Assembly (NCBI RefSeq): GCF_029227915.1
Contig: NC_079882.1
Coordinates: 7,440,001-7,504,000 of the forward strand
Source: Hydractinia symbiolongicarpus
Lineage: Eukaryota; Cnidaria; Hydrozoa; Anthoathecata; Hydractiniidae
Direction of reading: 5' to 3'
DNA: 64,000 bases
The position numbers and the translations under genes are program-made. Under the pieces are notes generated by a model. The model made no database searches, was not told the origin of the DNA, and saw only the letters and a list, made by a program, of their open reading frames with translations. Shown piece by piece: positions 31,861 through 44,213 of the stretch. Each line of letters begins with the position of its first letter. Position 1 is the stretch's first letter.

Positions 31861-34313
31861 TGTTTGGCTTCTTATATTTAGACACCTAACAAGCCATGGG
31901 AACGAGGTTGCAAAATACCACCATTTAACGGCATTTAGGAGAAGAGTGGGTTTTAAATGCTTTTCTTATAAGAACAAGTCGGTTATTTTTTAAAAATCCT
32001 TTATAAAAGAAACAGCAAAATCTGAGTGCTCTTATTTCTCCAGTCTTTTCGGTCTGATTTGTCTAACTTTGTTCTTAATATTAAGAACACGACAATGTAT
32101 TTTCTTAAATGTTTTCAAAATTCTTTACGCGTTTATAATATGAAAATTGGGTGTTTTGTTGCTGGCACATGGATGCTCATATTACATGAGTGTTTTTTGC
32201 AGTTATTTTAGTTGGGAGAAGAAACTTACGCAAAAAACCCCACAAAAATTGGTAGCTTGTGAGAGAACTGCAAAAGAATTCGCATCCTGGATTGTTCTTA
32301 TTTTATGGCAAAACTTTATAGAAAACAACGAGGACGCTGTTCTTTTTTTACTTTTCTCGGAATTATATCCTAAGGTAACTGTCTCAGTCATCTGTCAAGC
32401 TTTACACTCATTGACTAATATAGATCACTTTTCAGCGTCCAAAGAAAATATTAATCTCTGAAATCATGCAAAGAACTATAAAACGGTGTCCTCGTCGTAT
32501 CGCCCCCCCTCTTGGCCGCGTTGCGAGGAGAACACCACACCCACAATCTCATACCCATGGCTTTTAGGCTTTTTGCATGTAGTAAAAAACCTAAAAAGCC
32601 CTGGGCACACCAAATTTACCCGCTTCCTAGCTATCGGTTGCCGGAGCCATGTCAATAGAAAACGAAAGTAAACATGGTGAGCAAAGCAGCACGTTCATTA
32701 GAAAAAATGAAAAATAGTGACCCTAAAGAGAGAATAGATAGAGAAATGATATCATAGTTTAAGGAGTATATCATAGTTGATAGTAGGTTATTTCTTTCCA
32801 TTTAACACAAGGTTAAAGTCTAAAATGTAGCAGAACTTTTTCTGGTGTAATGTGGTTTGGAAAGTTTTGATTTTACCAGCAGGAAGGATTTTGTGTGGGT
32901 TGTTAGGTTCATCATTATATGAACTCCCCTTCAGTTGCTTCCAAAATGAACTATGAAAGTGCTTTTTAGGTGTTTTAAGGTCCTATTTGAATTACAGAAA
33001 ACGGTGACATATTTAGCTTAGGTCCTCGATATGAGGCAAAAATTAAACTCACAATATCTTTTTAAAAGGACTACTTTCTGATTTTGGATCGAAAAAATGT
33101 CATGATGAAATTTATCCTGAACTCACTCACTTATATACCCCTTATATATAGAACATATATAAAGCCAACATTGCAATTTAATCTTAATGTGCGCTATGTA
33201 CATGAGGGTACCTGTAAATATTATTATTATTACTGAAATTATTTACCCAGGATAGCCTCTTCAGTTTCTATTGGTACTGCTATCAATGAGGGTCCTGCAA
33301 AGGGGGTCCTAGCGCTTTTAAAGCTCCCATTTTAGCTACGAAAGACATGCAGGCACAGCATTTGCTTAACTAGACAATCGGCCAAGATATTAATCCTATT
33401 CTCATGCTGAGCGCTAAACAGAAAGGATAGATTCACACTTTTATAGTCTCTGCCATAACTCGACCGGGGTTTAAACCCAAGACCTCCCGCACTGAAAGCG
33501 AATGCTCTACCACAAGGCTACCATTCGGTAAATGTCAACATTACTTTGTCTATCAATGCATGAGCAAACATTATTGCTTTGACATGGAACATTGTATCCT
33601 CAAAGAACTGATAAAACGTTGAGGAAAAACATAATGGCAGAAATAGTTGGGAGAGAACCACAAAGAAACCTAGTTAAAGGTTTGTTAGCATCTTGAAAAG
33701 GTTATGTTTGATATAATTTGCTCAATAAATATATATAAAGTCACACTACTGTTTATTTTGGTGTCTAGGTCACCGGAATTGAAAGCACTGTTTGCATTTT
33801 GTGATTAATTCAGGTGAGTGCGGGAACATTTAGGGATTTTTGACAGAAAATCGCAAATTTTATTTAAATCGTAAGTTACAGGTAAATAAGATTAAGTGTA
33901 GCATAATTATAGGATTTTACTGAGTAAAAACAACCTTTCCTTAAACATTAATTTAGTTTGTTGCGTAACGCTTTAAATGGGAAGTCACATGATGTTATTT
34001 TCAGTTTTTATCTATTCTATTGAAAATGTTGTTAGGTTAACTTTTCCAATTTATTTTAAGTTGCACATTAGTGAGGGTAGGAAAAGCCAGCAATCTAGGT
34101 CAATGTGTCTTTATAAAACTTTCTAGTTGTTGATATCATCAAGGTATATGAACTCCATGAATACATTAATTCTGTTTATTGAAAGAGTATGAACCTATAA
34201 CTTTTTATAAGCAATCGATTCTCAAATTTCAAAACAATTTGCGCTATTATTGTTTTTGTTATTCAGTTTTATTCAGATTTATTTATCAAATAGTTAAATG
34301 ACGACATAAAGTT
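31861..34313. other. Intergenic region with one tRNA-derived SINE head
   Basis: No gene is supported. Open frames at 32026-32671 show no family signature. 31890-31905 has a copy of the GGGAACGAGGTTG motif and 33456-33530 is a SINE head (separate entry). Otherwise AT-rich. Confidence 0.5.
33456..33530 (-). repeat. tRNA-derived SINE head
   Basis: On the minus strand TGGTAGAGCATTCG (33499-33512) fits an RNA polymerase III A box and GGTTTAAACCCCGG (33465-33478) fits a B box at tRNA-like spacing. The sequence between does not fold into a full cloverleaf with an acceptor stem, so I call a SINE, not a tRNA gene. Confidence 0.65.
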
Positions 34314-34724
34314 ATGGCTTTCAATGATGTGAAGCTGGATCCTGACGATCCTTTTGATAAGATTGTGTTTATGGAAGAAGGCTTGCAACAAGAAGGTTAT
34401 AATGCTGGTTTTGTGAGTGGGAAGATTGATGGTAAACAGCAGGGACTTAAACTGGGAATTAGTCAAGGAAATGTAATTGGGAGAGAAATCGGATTTTATA
34501 AAGGATTTGTGGAGACATGGTTACTTTTGCTTGACAATAATATGAAAAAGAATCATCAGAAAGTTCTGGAACAGTTAAAAGAACTAGTAGATAAATTTAC
34601 TTATGATGATCCAGAAAACAATGATACGCATGACTTGCTTGCACAAATTCGGACTAAGTTTAGGCAACTCTCATCTGTTTTGAAGATACCCACTGAATTA
34701 AACGTAGAGCACATTTCGTTTTAA
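34314..34724 (+). CDS. LTO1: LTO1/ORAOV1 homologue, adaptor for ABCE1 Fe-S cluster insertion
   Basis: A single-exon 136-residue protein. The start DPDDPFDKIVFMEEGLQQEG is followed by the Yae1-type repeat of glycine every four residues (about residues 23-62: GYNAGFVSGKIDGKQQG, then LGISQGNVIGREIGFYKG), a hallmark of the Yae1/LTO1 family. The helical C-terminus ends at the stop 34724. In yeast and human, LTO1 pairs with YAE1 to bring the ribosome-recycling ATPase ABCE1 to the cytosolic Fe-S assembly machinery. Length and motif order match the family. The start is the first ATG after stops in all frames upstream. Neighbouring genes are unrelated. Confidence 0.9.
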   Translation: MAFNDVKLDPDDPFDKIVFMEEGLQQEGYNAGFVSGKIDGKQQGLKLGISQGNVIGREIGFYKGFVETWLLLLDNNMKKNHQKVLEQLKELVDKFTYDDPENNDTHDLLAQIRTKFRQLSSVLKIPTELNVEHISF

Positions 34725-37412
34725 AGATAAATAACAGGGAACCTGGTTAGGATTTATGGATAACAACTCTGATATATTGGTCTTTACTTCCACTTTAATT
34801 CAATTGGAGATGAACTTACTTTAACTGGATTTGCATGAGAGACATTATTTTTTCATGTCAATATTTTAACACAGCTGAAGATTAATGTCTGTTAAGTTTG
34901 TAATATCAATTTTATGATGCATGTACAATTATGGACATACTTAATTCTGTTTGTTACAATGGTAAATAAAATCAACCAACCTTTACATTTTTGTAATGTT
35001 TTTTTATATGTACAACAATAACCCTGTTTATTTTTTCATTATGCAAATTATCTTCTTCAAATTAACAAAACCCAATCAGTAATTATTATTTTTTTAGTTA
35101 AATGTACACTGGGTTTTACCACATTGATTTTTTCCAGAATTAAGAAGGTGGGAGACGCAAGCAAAGCACTTATTCAATGAATATTAACCTTCAGTAAAAA
35201 TACCTTTATGGGCAACTTTTTGCATCCTTTGTTTTGCAATTAGGAATTAAGAGGCCTAAAATAAAAATTTTTGCGCCACAAATCTTTACTACTAATGGTT
35301 TTTTATGTCAAGATCGCGAATTAAATTTTTTTATACTTCACGAGGGTTTCACTAAATTTCGCGGATGGCCAAATATATGACATAATTCGCAAGTTTAATG
35401 TTTTTATTTTTGCACAGTCACTATCAAATAATCATTAATTAACATCAAAGTCTATGTTCCTATCAGAAAAATCGTCATCTCTATCATTGACTTAAGGATT
35501 TTTAAGATGTAAATCAACAAAATGCGGACGGGGTCAAAAATTGATGAAATAACGCAAACAACAGGTAGTGATTTACAGACTGGATTTCCACAATAATAAA
35601 CTCGTCCTGTCAGGTCAAACTAATATCCTTAAAGTTTGACGAAAATTTTTGAGAACATATTTTCATATAATGGTGGCAGTGGTTATTAAAGTATTTCGCA
35701 AAAAGTCCAAAAATTCTCGAAATTTAAATCATCCGGAAGTTTTACAAGGAATACGGAAAGGAAAATTAGTTTTTTTCAAAATTTTGGTCAAAACTTAGGT
35801 TACTTTTTTTTAGTCCATATCTAGATCTAAACTTGCTCAATGGTTGCTCAATTTTATTCAACTAATTTTCGTAATCTATAAAATAAGGGGAAAAACAAAA
35901 AGAAGTCATATTTTTATTTCGGGCTAAACGCTTCGAGTTTCCAAAAGGACGGCTTATTGCAAGAAGTCTAGATAAAGGGATTGAGCTAGAAAGCTGTAAT
36001 TGATAGAAGTTTTCTGATGAAAAGGAAACTATGAATATTCACAGAAGTAAAAAAATCTAGGGGACGATTTCACCAAATACTGCCGTAAAAATTTAGGTGA
36101 AATTTACTTTCGAAATCAGGAAAAATTAATTCCTTGCCAACACCACGTGACTGGATTTTGTTTTATTACTGTACACATTTAGCTACACCATTTGAATAGC
36201 CAACCTTTAATTGACATGGGTACTGCAAAAATTCTATCAGGAAATGTAAAAAAGACAAGATTGCATACTTTTGACAAACAAGTTTTTATGTAACTTTTAT
36301 GTAGCTGACTCATATCACGTTAAAGCCGTCAACTTCGTCCCCAGTATTTTTTACCGGACGCTTTAAGAAGCCCTGAAGACGAATTTGACATCAACAACTC
36401 TGAACTTGTTGTTAAATTTGTTTTTGGTATGAAGGACTTAAGAAAACCGACAATCATAAACGGAAAAATGTATAGGTGTAAGGTATAATACAATAACAGC
36501 GAAAAGAACAATAAAATAGAAGGATATAAAGAAAAAAACAACAATAGATTTCGGGAAAATTACGAGTGATATATACATAAGGAGATTAAATTAAAAACAC
36601 GTCGTGAAAACCCACGGGGCGGTCAACTTATTTTGTGTCTAAGCGCAGCGGTTTTTTGTAATTCACAAAACCATTAATTAGCTTGGTCACGTGCAAAGTA
36701 TATGTTCGGTTCCTGTATCCTGCTGTCATAAAATACGAACAATTGTTATTATATTATTTTGAAATAGTTGATTAGAATATTTCACATGTATTAACCAATA
36801 TTTACTGACAGCGATGACGTTAATAAATAGTTTAGCTGACGTCATCTTTATTTGACACGCTTTTTCCCCGCCTTCTTAACCTCGTCCCCAGGATCTGTTG
36901 GCGTGTTCATATTATTCGGTCATTAACCATTAGGACTAAAGTAGATAACAAGTTGTCAGAAAGTGGTAATTTAGCTTCCAAACTGTATTTTATATTATTG
37001 TCATTCTCGTACCCAGATCTCTTTCATGTAATTGAGCAGTACAGGAAGTAATAGAGACGTATAGCAGACTTTCTTATCCTACACAGTTCGGAATGTTGAC
37101 ACTTTCTCTCATTTACTTTCATTGTCATTGTTACTGGATAAAAAAGTTTTTACTAATATTTAAAGTCTTCTCGTGAAATAATTCGCCGCCGTTATGAAAG
37201 GTGATAACCGATGTACACGCCTTTGGTTGATGTATTGAATAATATGGTATTGTAATCAACAATGGCGTTATTTTTTTATAAATAAAATTGCCGAGGTAAC
37301 ACGAACAAAGAAATATTGAATGAATTTCTCTTTATTATTGTTCTTATTTCGAACGTAGGGAACTTAGATTCAACTGTGAAGGTTTATATTTGTCATTTCA
37401 CTCAACCGAGTC
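34725..37412. other. Intergenic region, AT-rich with dispersed repeat motifs
   Basis: No gene is supported. It contains GCGAA-rich repeat patches (35280-35400) and two copies of the CTTCGTCCCCAG / CCTCGTCCCCAGG motif (36334-36345, 36879-36892). The 3' UTR of LTO1 probably extends to about 34990, where AAATAAAATC lies. Confidence 0.5.
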
Positions 37413-38540
37413 ATGTTTTATTGTGTTTATACGACGTTACTGCTGGTGGTGGTTTTGTGTACATCTTACACAGCTTCATTATACATCAACGGTAAGAAAT
37501 ATCTCATTACATCGGTGTATTTCTTCGTGATGTCTACAAAGTCTAAATTCCATATTCTTTAGTCCCATACGTTATTTGCATGAAAACATTTTTAAGAACA
37601 CGAGACTCAAATTTTATCAAAAAATAAGAAGAACCTATAAACAGCTTCGAGTTCAATTCTTATTGTTTGCTGTATTTTGAGTCTGACTCTATAAGCTAAG
37701 AACAATCCAGGATATAAATTCTCTCCCATAACTCTCTCAAACTACAATTGCTTGTCATCGTTAGTTTTCTCCTTTGCTCAATTTTTCATAAACACAATTT
37801 TTCATATAAACGCATACATTAAAACAAATTTGGCTAAAAAGGTTTGAAAATATTACTGGTTACTTAGATATTACTGGTTCTTATAAAGAAAAACATGTAA
37901 TTCCCTGATTATTTCTTTAAAAATATAGTGACTGTCTACTCATTGCCTAACGTCTTCGGAAAGCCCTGGGTTTCAAAATAACTACGTTATTTAATAATCT
38001 CAATCTTTTTAAATTTATCCGATAATGTTTTTATTTCTTCTTTTAGATATTGACGATGAAAAGTTTTTGACAAGTGTAGAAAAGAACTTAAGAGCGATAC
38101 ATACGAAATTTGCGGATGAGAGAGCAAAACAAGCAGTGTTGAACAAAGATGGGAACAACGAGGAAGATCTAATGAAGTTAAAATTTCAAAGTAAAAATAA
38201 AGAAGATGAAGACGAAAATGATTACTTTGTTCCTGAACAAAATGGCTACCTTCTTCACGACTATTACATCAGACTGTCTAAGAAATTTCCAAGGCTTGAT
38301 TTTGACTTACTAAGGCAAAAGCTAATCGATGACGTCAATGCATTAGAAGACGGTGGAACGAAATCCGAAAAAAATAAAAACATGTTTAAAAATAATGCAA
38401 ACCTATTTTCGTTGGATTTTGAAGCAGATGGTATTGTTCTAAAGGATGACGAAGATGACGATGATGCTGATGATGATAATGACGATGATAATGATGATGC
38501 TGGAAATGAGGAGAAGGATTCTGAAGATGGAGAAGATTAA
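37413..38540 (+). CDS. Small secreted acidic protein, unknown family
   Basis: Two exons, 37413-37491 and 38047-38540, joined at GT-AG with matching phase, give 190 residues. Exon 1 encodes a signal peptide (MFYCVYTTLLLVVVLCTSYT). The mature part is helical and charged (KFLTSVEKNLRAIHTKFADE, then DYYIRLSKKFPRLDFDLLRQ) and ends in an Asp/Glu tail of about 40 residues (about 150-190, KDDEDDDDADDD and following). Acidic tails of this kind can bind calcium or basic partners, but I recognise no domain. It is probably secreted or retained in the secretory pathway; there is no KDEL-type end. The first-exon model rests on one splice pair. Confidence 0.7.
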
Positions 38541-39969
38541 AAACAAATAAACTCATTTTAACTTTGATAGCTACAATAATGTCACAAAAAATGAAAAACC
38601 TGACCTGGGAGGGAGATCCATATTTCGAGATATAGATGATCAAAGATCTGTGATGGAGGACATGTCAAAGTAGGGGAGACATGGAATGTGTAAAGAAGAA
38701 TTTAAATATATAGAAAGAGATAATAAATGTATAAGAAAGAGCAATTTAATAAAAAAATAAATTATAACAGAATTGTCAAAGTAAAAAGACTTACTTCTTT
38801 AGAATGAAAAAAACATCTCCTTTGTTAAGCCAAATTCTGGGCTGGTTCGGTATTTTCAGTCACTGACAAACTTTTCGTATTAATAAAAGAGATAAAACTT
38901 AGCACACGCGACCCTCTAAGGTTGTTTTTATCCCTATTTTTATTGCTATGGTCTACAACAGCTTTTTGCAAAATTGTCGTGCTGTGTTATGCTTTTTTTT
39001 TCCTTACATTATGAATCACATTTACTTTTCGGCGAAGTAGGAGCAAATCAGTACGTGGTTTTAGTAGACACTATAGAAATCTGTATGAGTAGAGTTGTGA
39101 TGAAAATAGGAGGGGATTCTTGCTGGAGATGTAATTTGTAGTCAAGTTAACATATCCATTGAAATAACACCAAATATTTTCATAGCAACCATATTTTATT
39201 TTCTTTCCCAAGGTTTCTTGCCTGAGCTGTATAACAGTGAATATCATTATAAACGCAAAATGTCCTGGGAACGAGATTGTATAGCATAGGTTTGTGAGCC
39301 AATTGGCTCTTGACATGTGTCACCAATAGTAAAGTAACTAACAAAATTTTGTTGTTTGTTTGTTTCAAAATTTTGGATGCTTCAGTTACAATGAAACCGG
39401 CGAAAGAACTTTGACCGGATACCACAGTTAGGAGTTCTTACGGATTTCAGTTTATAACTGCTTATTTATGGATCAATAACATCAACAACACATAAAGTTT
39501 AAAATCATGTAGCATTGCTAACATTATTGTCAGCGTGTCAACTGTCAAATTCCATTACGTAGGGACTAGAAATGGCACCTCTACGCTTACTAGCTAACGC
39601 TGGTAAACCTAAAACTGCGTTTAGTAGAAAAGATACAGACGATTGAGCGAAGTTCAAAAGCATGTGCTACACGTGCGTGCTAAACAAGCCCCTGCTGGTG
39701 AATGTATTCGTGAGTGCAGTGTCTATGGATACTTTTTTATTCCTGAAGTAAAGACATATTTAATGTAACTGCTTAAAAAATATATTTAGATCTTTAAATC
39801 AGCGATAAAATTTTTACTGATACTTAGTTTGTTGCTGGAAGTGGAGGTTGCCCTTAAATGGCCATCAAAACCTACGGCGAAAAATAATAAATATTCGGTG
39901 CCCTTGTGCTATTCAGGGTGTCGGAGTTCCGAGTGCTTTTATCACGAAAAGAAGTATATGTACCTTGGC

Positions 39970-40035
39970 ATTATCGTCCCCAGAGATTTTTGAAATAAAA
40001 CCTAGGCTTATCTCAAAGAGTTCTGGGGACGAGAA
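39970..40035. repeat. Palindromic member of the CGTCCCCAG hairpin family
   Basis: ATCGTCCCCAGAG at about 39974 is mirrored by CTCTGGGGACGA-like sequence ending near 40035 (GTTCTGGGGACGAGA). The unit is about 65 bp and non-coding. Confidence 0.65.
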
Positions 40036-40954
40036 TAGAACCTTGGCTTTTATGTGAATTTACACTCATATGTTAGGATTTGTTCTTTTTTAGTCACGAA
40101 AACCTTGATTTACATGATACTTCTTTTTTCTCTTTATTTTACCGATTCTATCATTCTACGTAAGACCGTGAACTGATTTCAATGCTCACTGGGAATCCAA
40201 CATTATTTTACGAGGTCGCGGATAACTTTACGCGGCTGAGTATAACGAAGAATCGCGAATTTTACCGCTACTTTTCGAAGCTGCATAATGTCGGGTAAAA
40301 ACAAACGGTAAATACGCCACGGTTAAATTTTACTCAAACGAATTTCCGATTTTATTAACACCGTTAGCTATTTATTTTCATATCATATTCCATACAATCT
40401 TAGACAAAAAGAAATGGACACCTGTTTTGAGCCATTTTACGAAATAGATATACACGATTAATTGGCTAAAACTTGACAGTCTTTTGGCTGCATGGGTCCC
40501 CACTTATACAAGAACAGATGTAACCTCTATATACTGTTCGAAAGGCACCAACTCTAACATACACACAATGCAGAATTTCTTACATTACGAACCGTGAAAC
40601 CCTTGACATTTACAAAAAGACGTCATGCTGACGTCAGCGACAATTAACATCGTTTACGACCGTCGCATGTGTTTAGTTGAAAGTAAAACCATTCATTAAA
40701 AGTGGGTTTTATACGTAAGTAACCTCGTCCCCAGGCATATTTATTTCTCAACTGTACTGCACTTTCTGATAGCGGGTGCTAGGTTCCATGCTAAGTGGTG
40801 CTAGGTTCAGACTTCATATACAGAAGGCACTGGTTCATTACGAAAAGGCAGTTTCCTTATTTTAAATCAGATTCAACAAAACAACCATAAGAAAGAAACT
40901 TACTATTTCGAATTTTTTAACGTATATCTGGGAAACAAGGAATTCAAAAGAATC

Positions 40955-41640
40955 CACCCCCCCCCCCCCCCCTCAAATACTTTTCATAGGGTTGTTTAAA
41001 TTGAATCAAACTTGGCACACTTATAGTACGTCATAAAAGGAACAAAATGGCAGCAATAAATTATTGCTTGCGTCAGCACATTCTCTGTGACGTCGTCAGA
41101 AGCTCGAAATTTGTTAAAAATGCCACTATCTGCTTAAAATTTAATTAATTTTGTTCCAGAGCAAAATTTGCATTCTGTTTGAAGTTTTTGAAAGCTAAAT
41201 AAAGTTACCTAACATATTTTCCAGTTTTTACGTGGATCACATAAAAAAGTGCCAAAAATTGCCCGAAAATCCGGTTTTTTTACCGATTTTTGGGTAAAAT
41301 CCGACAAAATCGGGAAATCGGATTAATCACGTGTCCAAATTATGCAAAATGATTCTTCTTAATAAAACAAAGTTGTGTTGCAATTTTAAAGTTTTAAAGA
41401 TAATCCTAACGGGAGTTATTAAATTTTCTCCATTATAAGGATTTCTTAGAGACTTTTAGGGGTAGTTTCGAGTAATGGCCAATATCAGGGCCTCTGAAAG
41501 ATATGGGACCTAAAAATTTCACATACAGGTGTCTAATAGGTAAATATTGAAACTCAGTAAGTTTCACAGCCATATAACATAGCAATAAGGAGTTATTAAA
41601 AAAGACCGTCAAGGGGGGGGGGGGGGAATACGCCCTCCCC
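40955..41640. repeat. Longer copy of the dispersed C-run repeat
   Basis: It opens with an uninterrupted C run and ATACTTTTCATAGGGTTGTT, shares its first 170 bases with 31680-31860, and ends around a G run followed by AATACGCCCTCCCCCCGGAC. The opposing C and G runs about 650 bp apart suggest the two ends of one element. No coding frame. Confidence 0.5.
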
Positions 41641-44213
41641 CCGGACCGAATAGGGTAAAGTAATTTATCTTACTTACAAAAAGTTTTTAAGTTTCCAACT
41701 TCCAACGGAATTTTAACATATGTCAAAAATTGTATGTTCAGAATGTTACGGCTCCTTTTAAATGTTATTATGCAATTTTAGAATCAAGTGTTAATTTCCC
41801 CAATTATGTATTCCACGAATGGAAATTCCAGATCATGTAAGTAATTTATATTGCAGAAGTTCTTTAGTTCAAAGGATCAAAAGGAATCCTCCCTGCCGGT
41901 CATATGTTCGAAAACGCTTGACAGAATAGGGTTAACAAAGAAACATTTTTGACGGCTCAATTACTCCAAACATATATATAAAGGTTTACACTGGCGAGTC
42001 TACGAATATGTAAGACAAACACGTTCAGAAAAGTAAAAACAAAATAGGGAATAACTTTGTTAAGATATCAATTAGTCCAGAGTTAATTGACATCCTGTTA
42101 GTCTCATCATACTAGAGAATGACGCACTAGAAAATTTTGCGTGTGACCACGTATATTGTTTTTTTAATAAAAAGTAAAATGTTTAAAACCTTTTCGGTTG
42201 GACAAGGAAATGACTTCACTCGCATGCAGGAAGCAACTTGTCAATCATATTGTTACATGCAAAGTGGATTTCATTTTCAATGATTTTGATTAATCCATCT
42301 TATTAATTGATTAGATTTCTATTTCCTATTTACCAGACCCCTTATTGTTTCTAAAACACGCGTTATTTATCAATATATCCAACAAAAATTTTCACGATAT
42401 GGCGGCTTCTGGATAGATCAAATTATAGCATATATCATAAATATCAAAAAATAAATAAATTTACTAAAAAAGTCGTAAAACAAAATTTGATTTGAAATCT
42501 GTTCCCTTATACATAATTTTAGATATAATTTTAGATTAATTTTAATTTAACTTAGATAATTTCTGTCCGTTAAAGCTTTTGGGCAGTTTGTTTGACGTCA
42601 CCTTTGAGTTCTTACATCGACCGCACACCTATGCCAAATAGGGTTATTTCGTGCCCTCTCTTTTCATAAGTTTTGTATCTTGTCTTCACTATTGTGTTAG
42701 GCTTGAAATACTGATCAAGAGAGTGTACTGTGCTTTTGAGGAATCGTTAGAAAAATACATCCTTGTCCCCAGGGTCTTGACCGAGCTGTAATTACGGAGC
42801 CACGATAAGATTAATCAAAAGAACAAGGCTGGAGGAGATATTTAAATATTTTTTTAATGATAACGTCATCAACCCGTCGGTTCCAAGATGATCCAATTTT
42901 GTGGAACTGGCCTAATTATGATCCATGTGGCCCCTAGTTACCCGGGCGGGAATGAACGTGAGTTTTTTTAACCCATTTCCAAGTCATTTGCCATTAAATT
43001 TATAAGTGCGATGGCTTCACTAACTTTAATAAAAACATCAACATCAATCTAATGCACTAATATTTGTAAATGACGGAACAGTTTTATAGGTGATACTTTT
43101 TGGATACAGTTAGCGTATAATGTTCTCAAGAATATAAGATACCCTGCTAAAATATCTGAAAGATTTATTTTGACTCACAGCAAAATTATGTATTCATACG
43201 TCACAACATTTTCCACGGTGTGTACAAACTGTACACGATAAGCCGAATTCAATAGTAATCTTCCGTTCGGATGATTGGCAAAAGTTACCAACGAAGTGAC
43301 AAAAAGAAAGGCTTTTGTATGTCAAAAGAAATTATCACCTTAGTAATAAGTTATTACGAAGACGTCCATCTACAAGCCGTCCATAAAACGCGTGACTACT
43401 AAATCAATAATGTTAATTCTGAAATTTTATTTCTAGAAATTCTATATGCTTATACTTAAATGGGAATACATTATTTAAATTTTCCTAAAATATTTCATAC
43501 CTAAACTCCATGGTTAAATTAAATTGGGTTTCCTATTAAACAAAATTCGTGCGTCCAAGCAAATTAATGGGTTTTTTTATTGTCAAGTAGATTCGTTTCA
43601 TGAAATTAACAAGACCCGCCTCTTTCCATCTCAAAGCGCGTAAACAAAAATAAAGTTATTTTTGTGTTTAACAACTATAGGACGGTATTCCACTAGCAAC
43701 ATTTTCGTGCACCATCATTCATATAACTTCGCGAATTTCACGAAAAAATTTTTTGAATACATTTATAAACTCTCTTAATTTAATGGACTGTCTCGAATAA
43801 TGTTATAAATTATGTTTTGAAATTTCTGCGCGCCTTTTTGCATTTTACATTCCAAAATATACGGTGAAAAGCAGGCTTTAGTCAAAAGAGTTTGACCAAG
43901 GTTGATCATGCTTGAAATAACAGCGGTATAATTTAAAAAAAGATTTTAAACTTTTAAGCTAATTATGGGTAACCGTTCATTCATTACAATTTCCTTCCAT
44001 CCAATTAACTATCTTTACAAAAGAATACATAAACTTCAAATTTGAGACGTAATTAACACCGTTTTCAATGAAACAAATAATTAAGGGGTCCGAAATTGAA
44101 GGCTTGATTTAGATATAGATGCGTTAATTTGTATTCAATATATAAAATTTTGTTTTTTAAAAACACTTTCACATAACGTAAAAACAGTCTCAATGCGAAG
44201 ATCTTAATAAAAC

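Larger units (their letters stand above)
38541..44213. other. Long intergenic region with repeats only
   Basis: No gene is supported; open frames (39071-40057) are short and featureless. Seen: a palindromic CGTCCCCAGAG element (39970-40035), the CCTCGTCCCCAGG motif at 40724-40736 and 42766-42775, the dispersed repeat shared with 31680-31860 (40955-41130), a C18 run (40957-40974) and a G run (41614-41628). GCGAA-rich patches occur near 43730. Confidence 0.5.

Noticed and set aside
33456-33530. Possible tRNA gene
   Set aside because: A and B boxes are present but no acceptor stem pairs and the anticodon arm is not convincing; a SINE head is the better reading.
38386-38643. Minus-strand His-rich frame (HHHYHRHYHHQHH)
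   Set aside because: It is the complement of the Asp-rich GAT/GAC repeat of the acidic protein gene.
40957-41628. C18 and G15 runs as quadruplex regulatory sites
   Set aside because: They are single homopolymer runs at the ends of a repeat element and there is no gene nearby to regulate.
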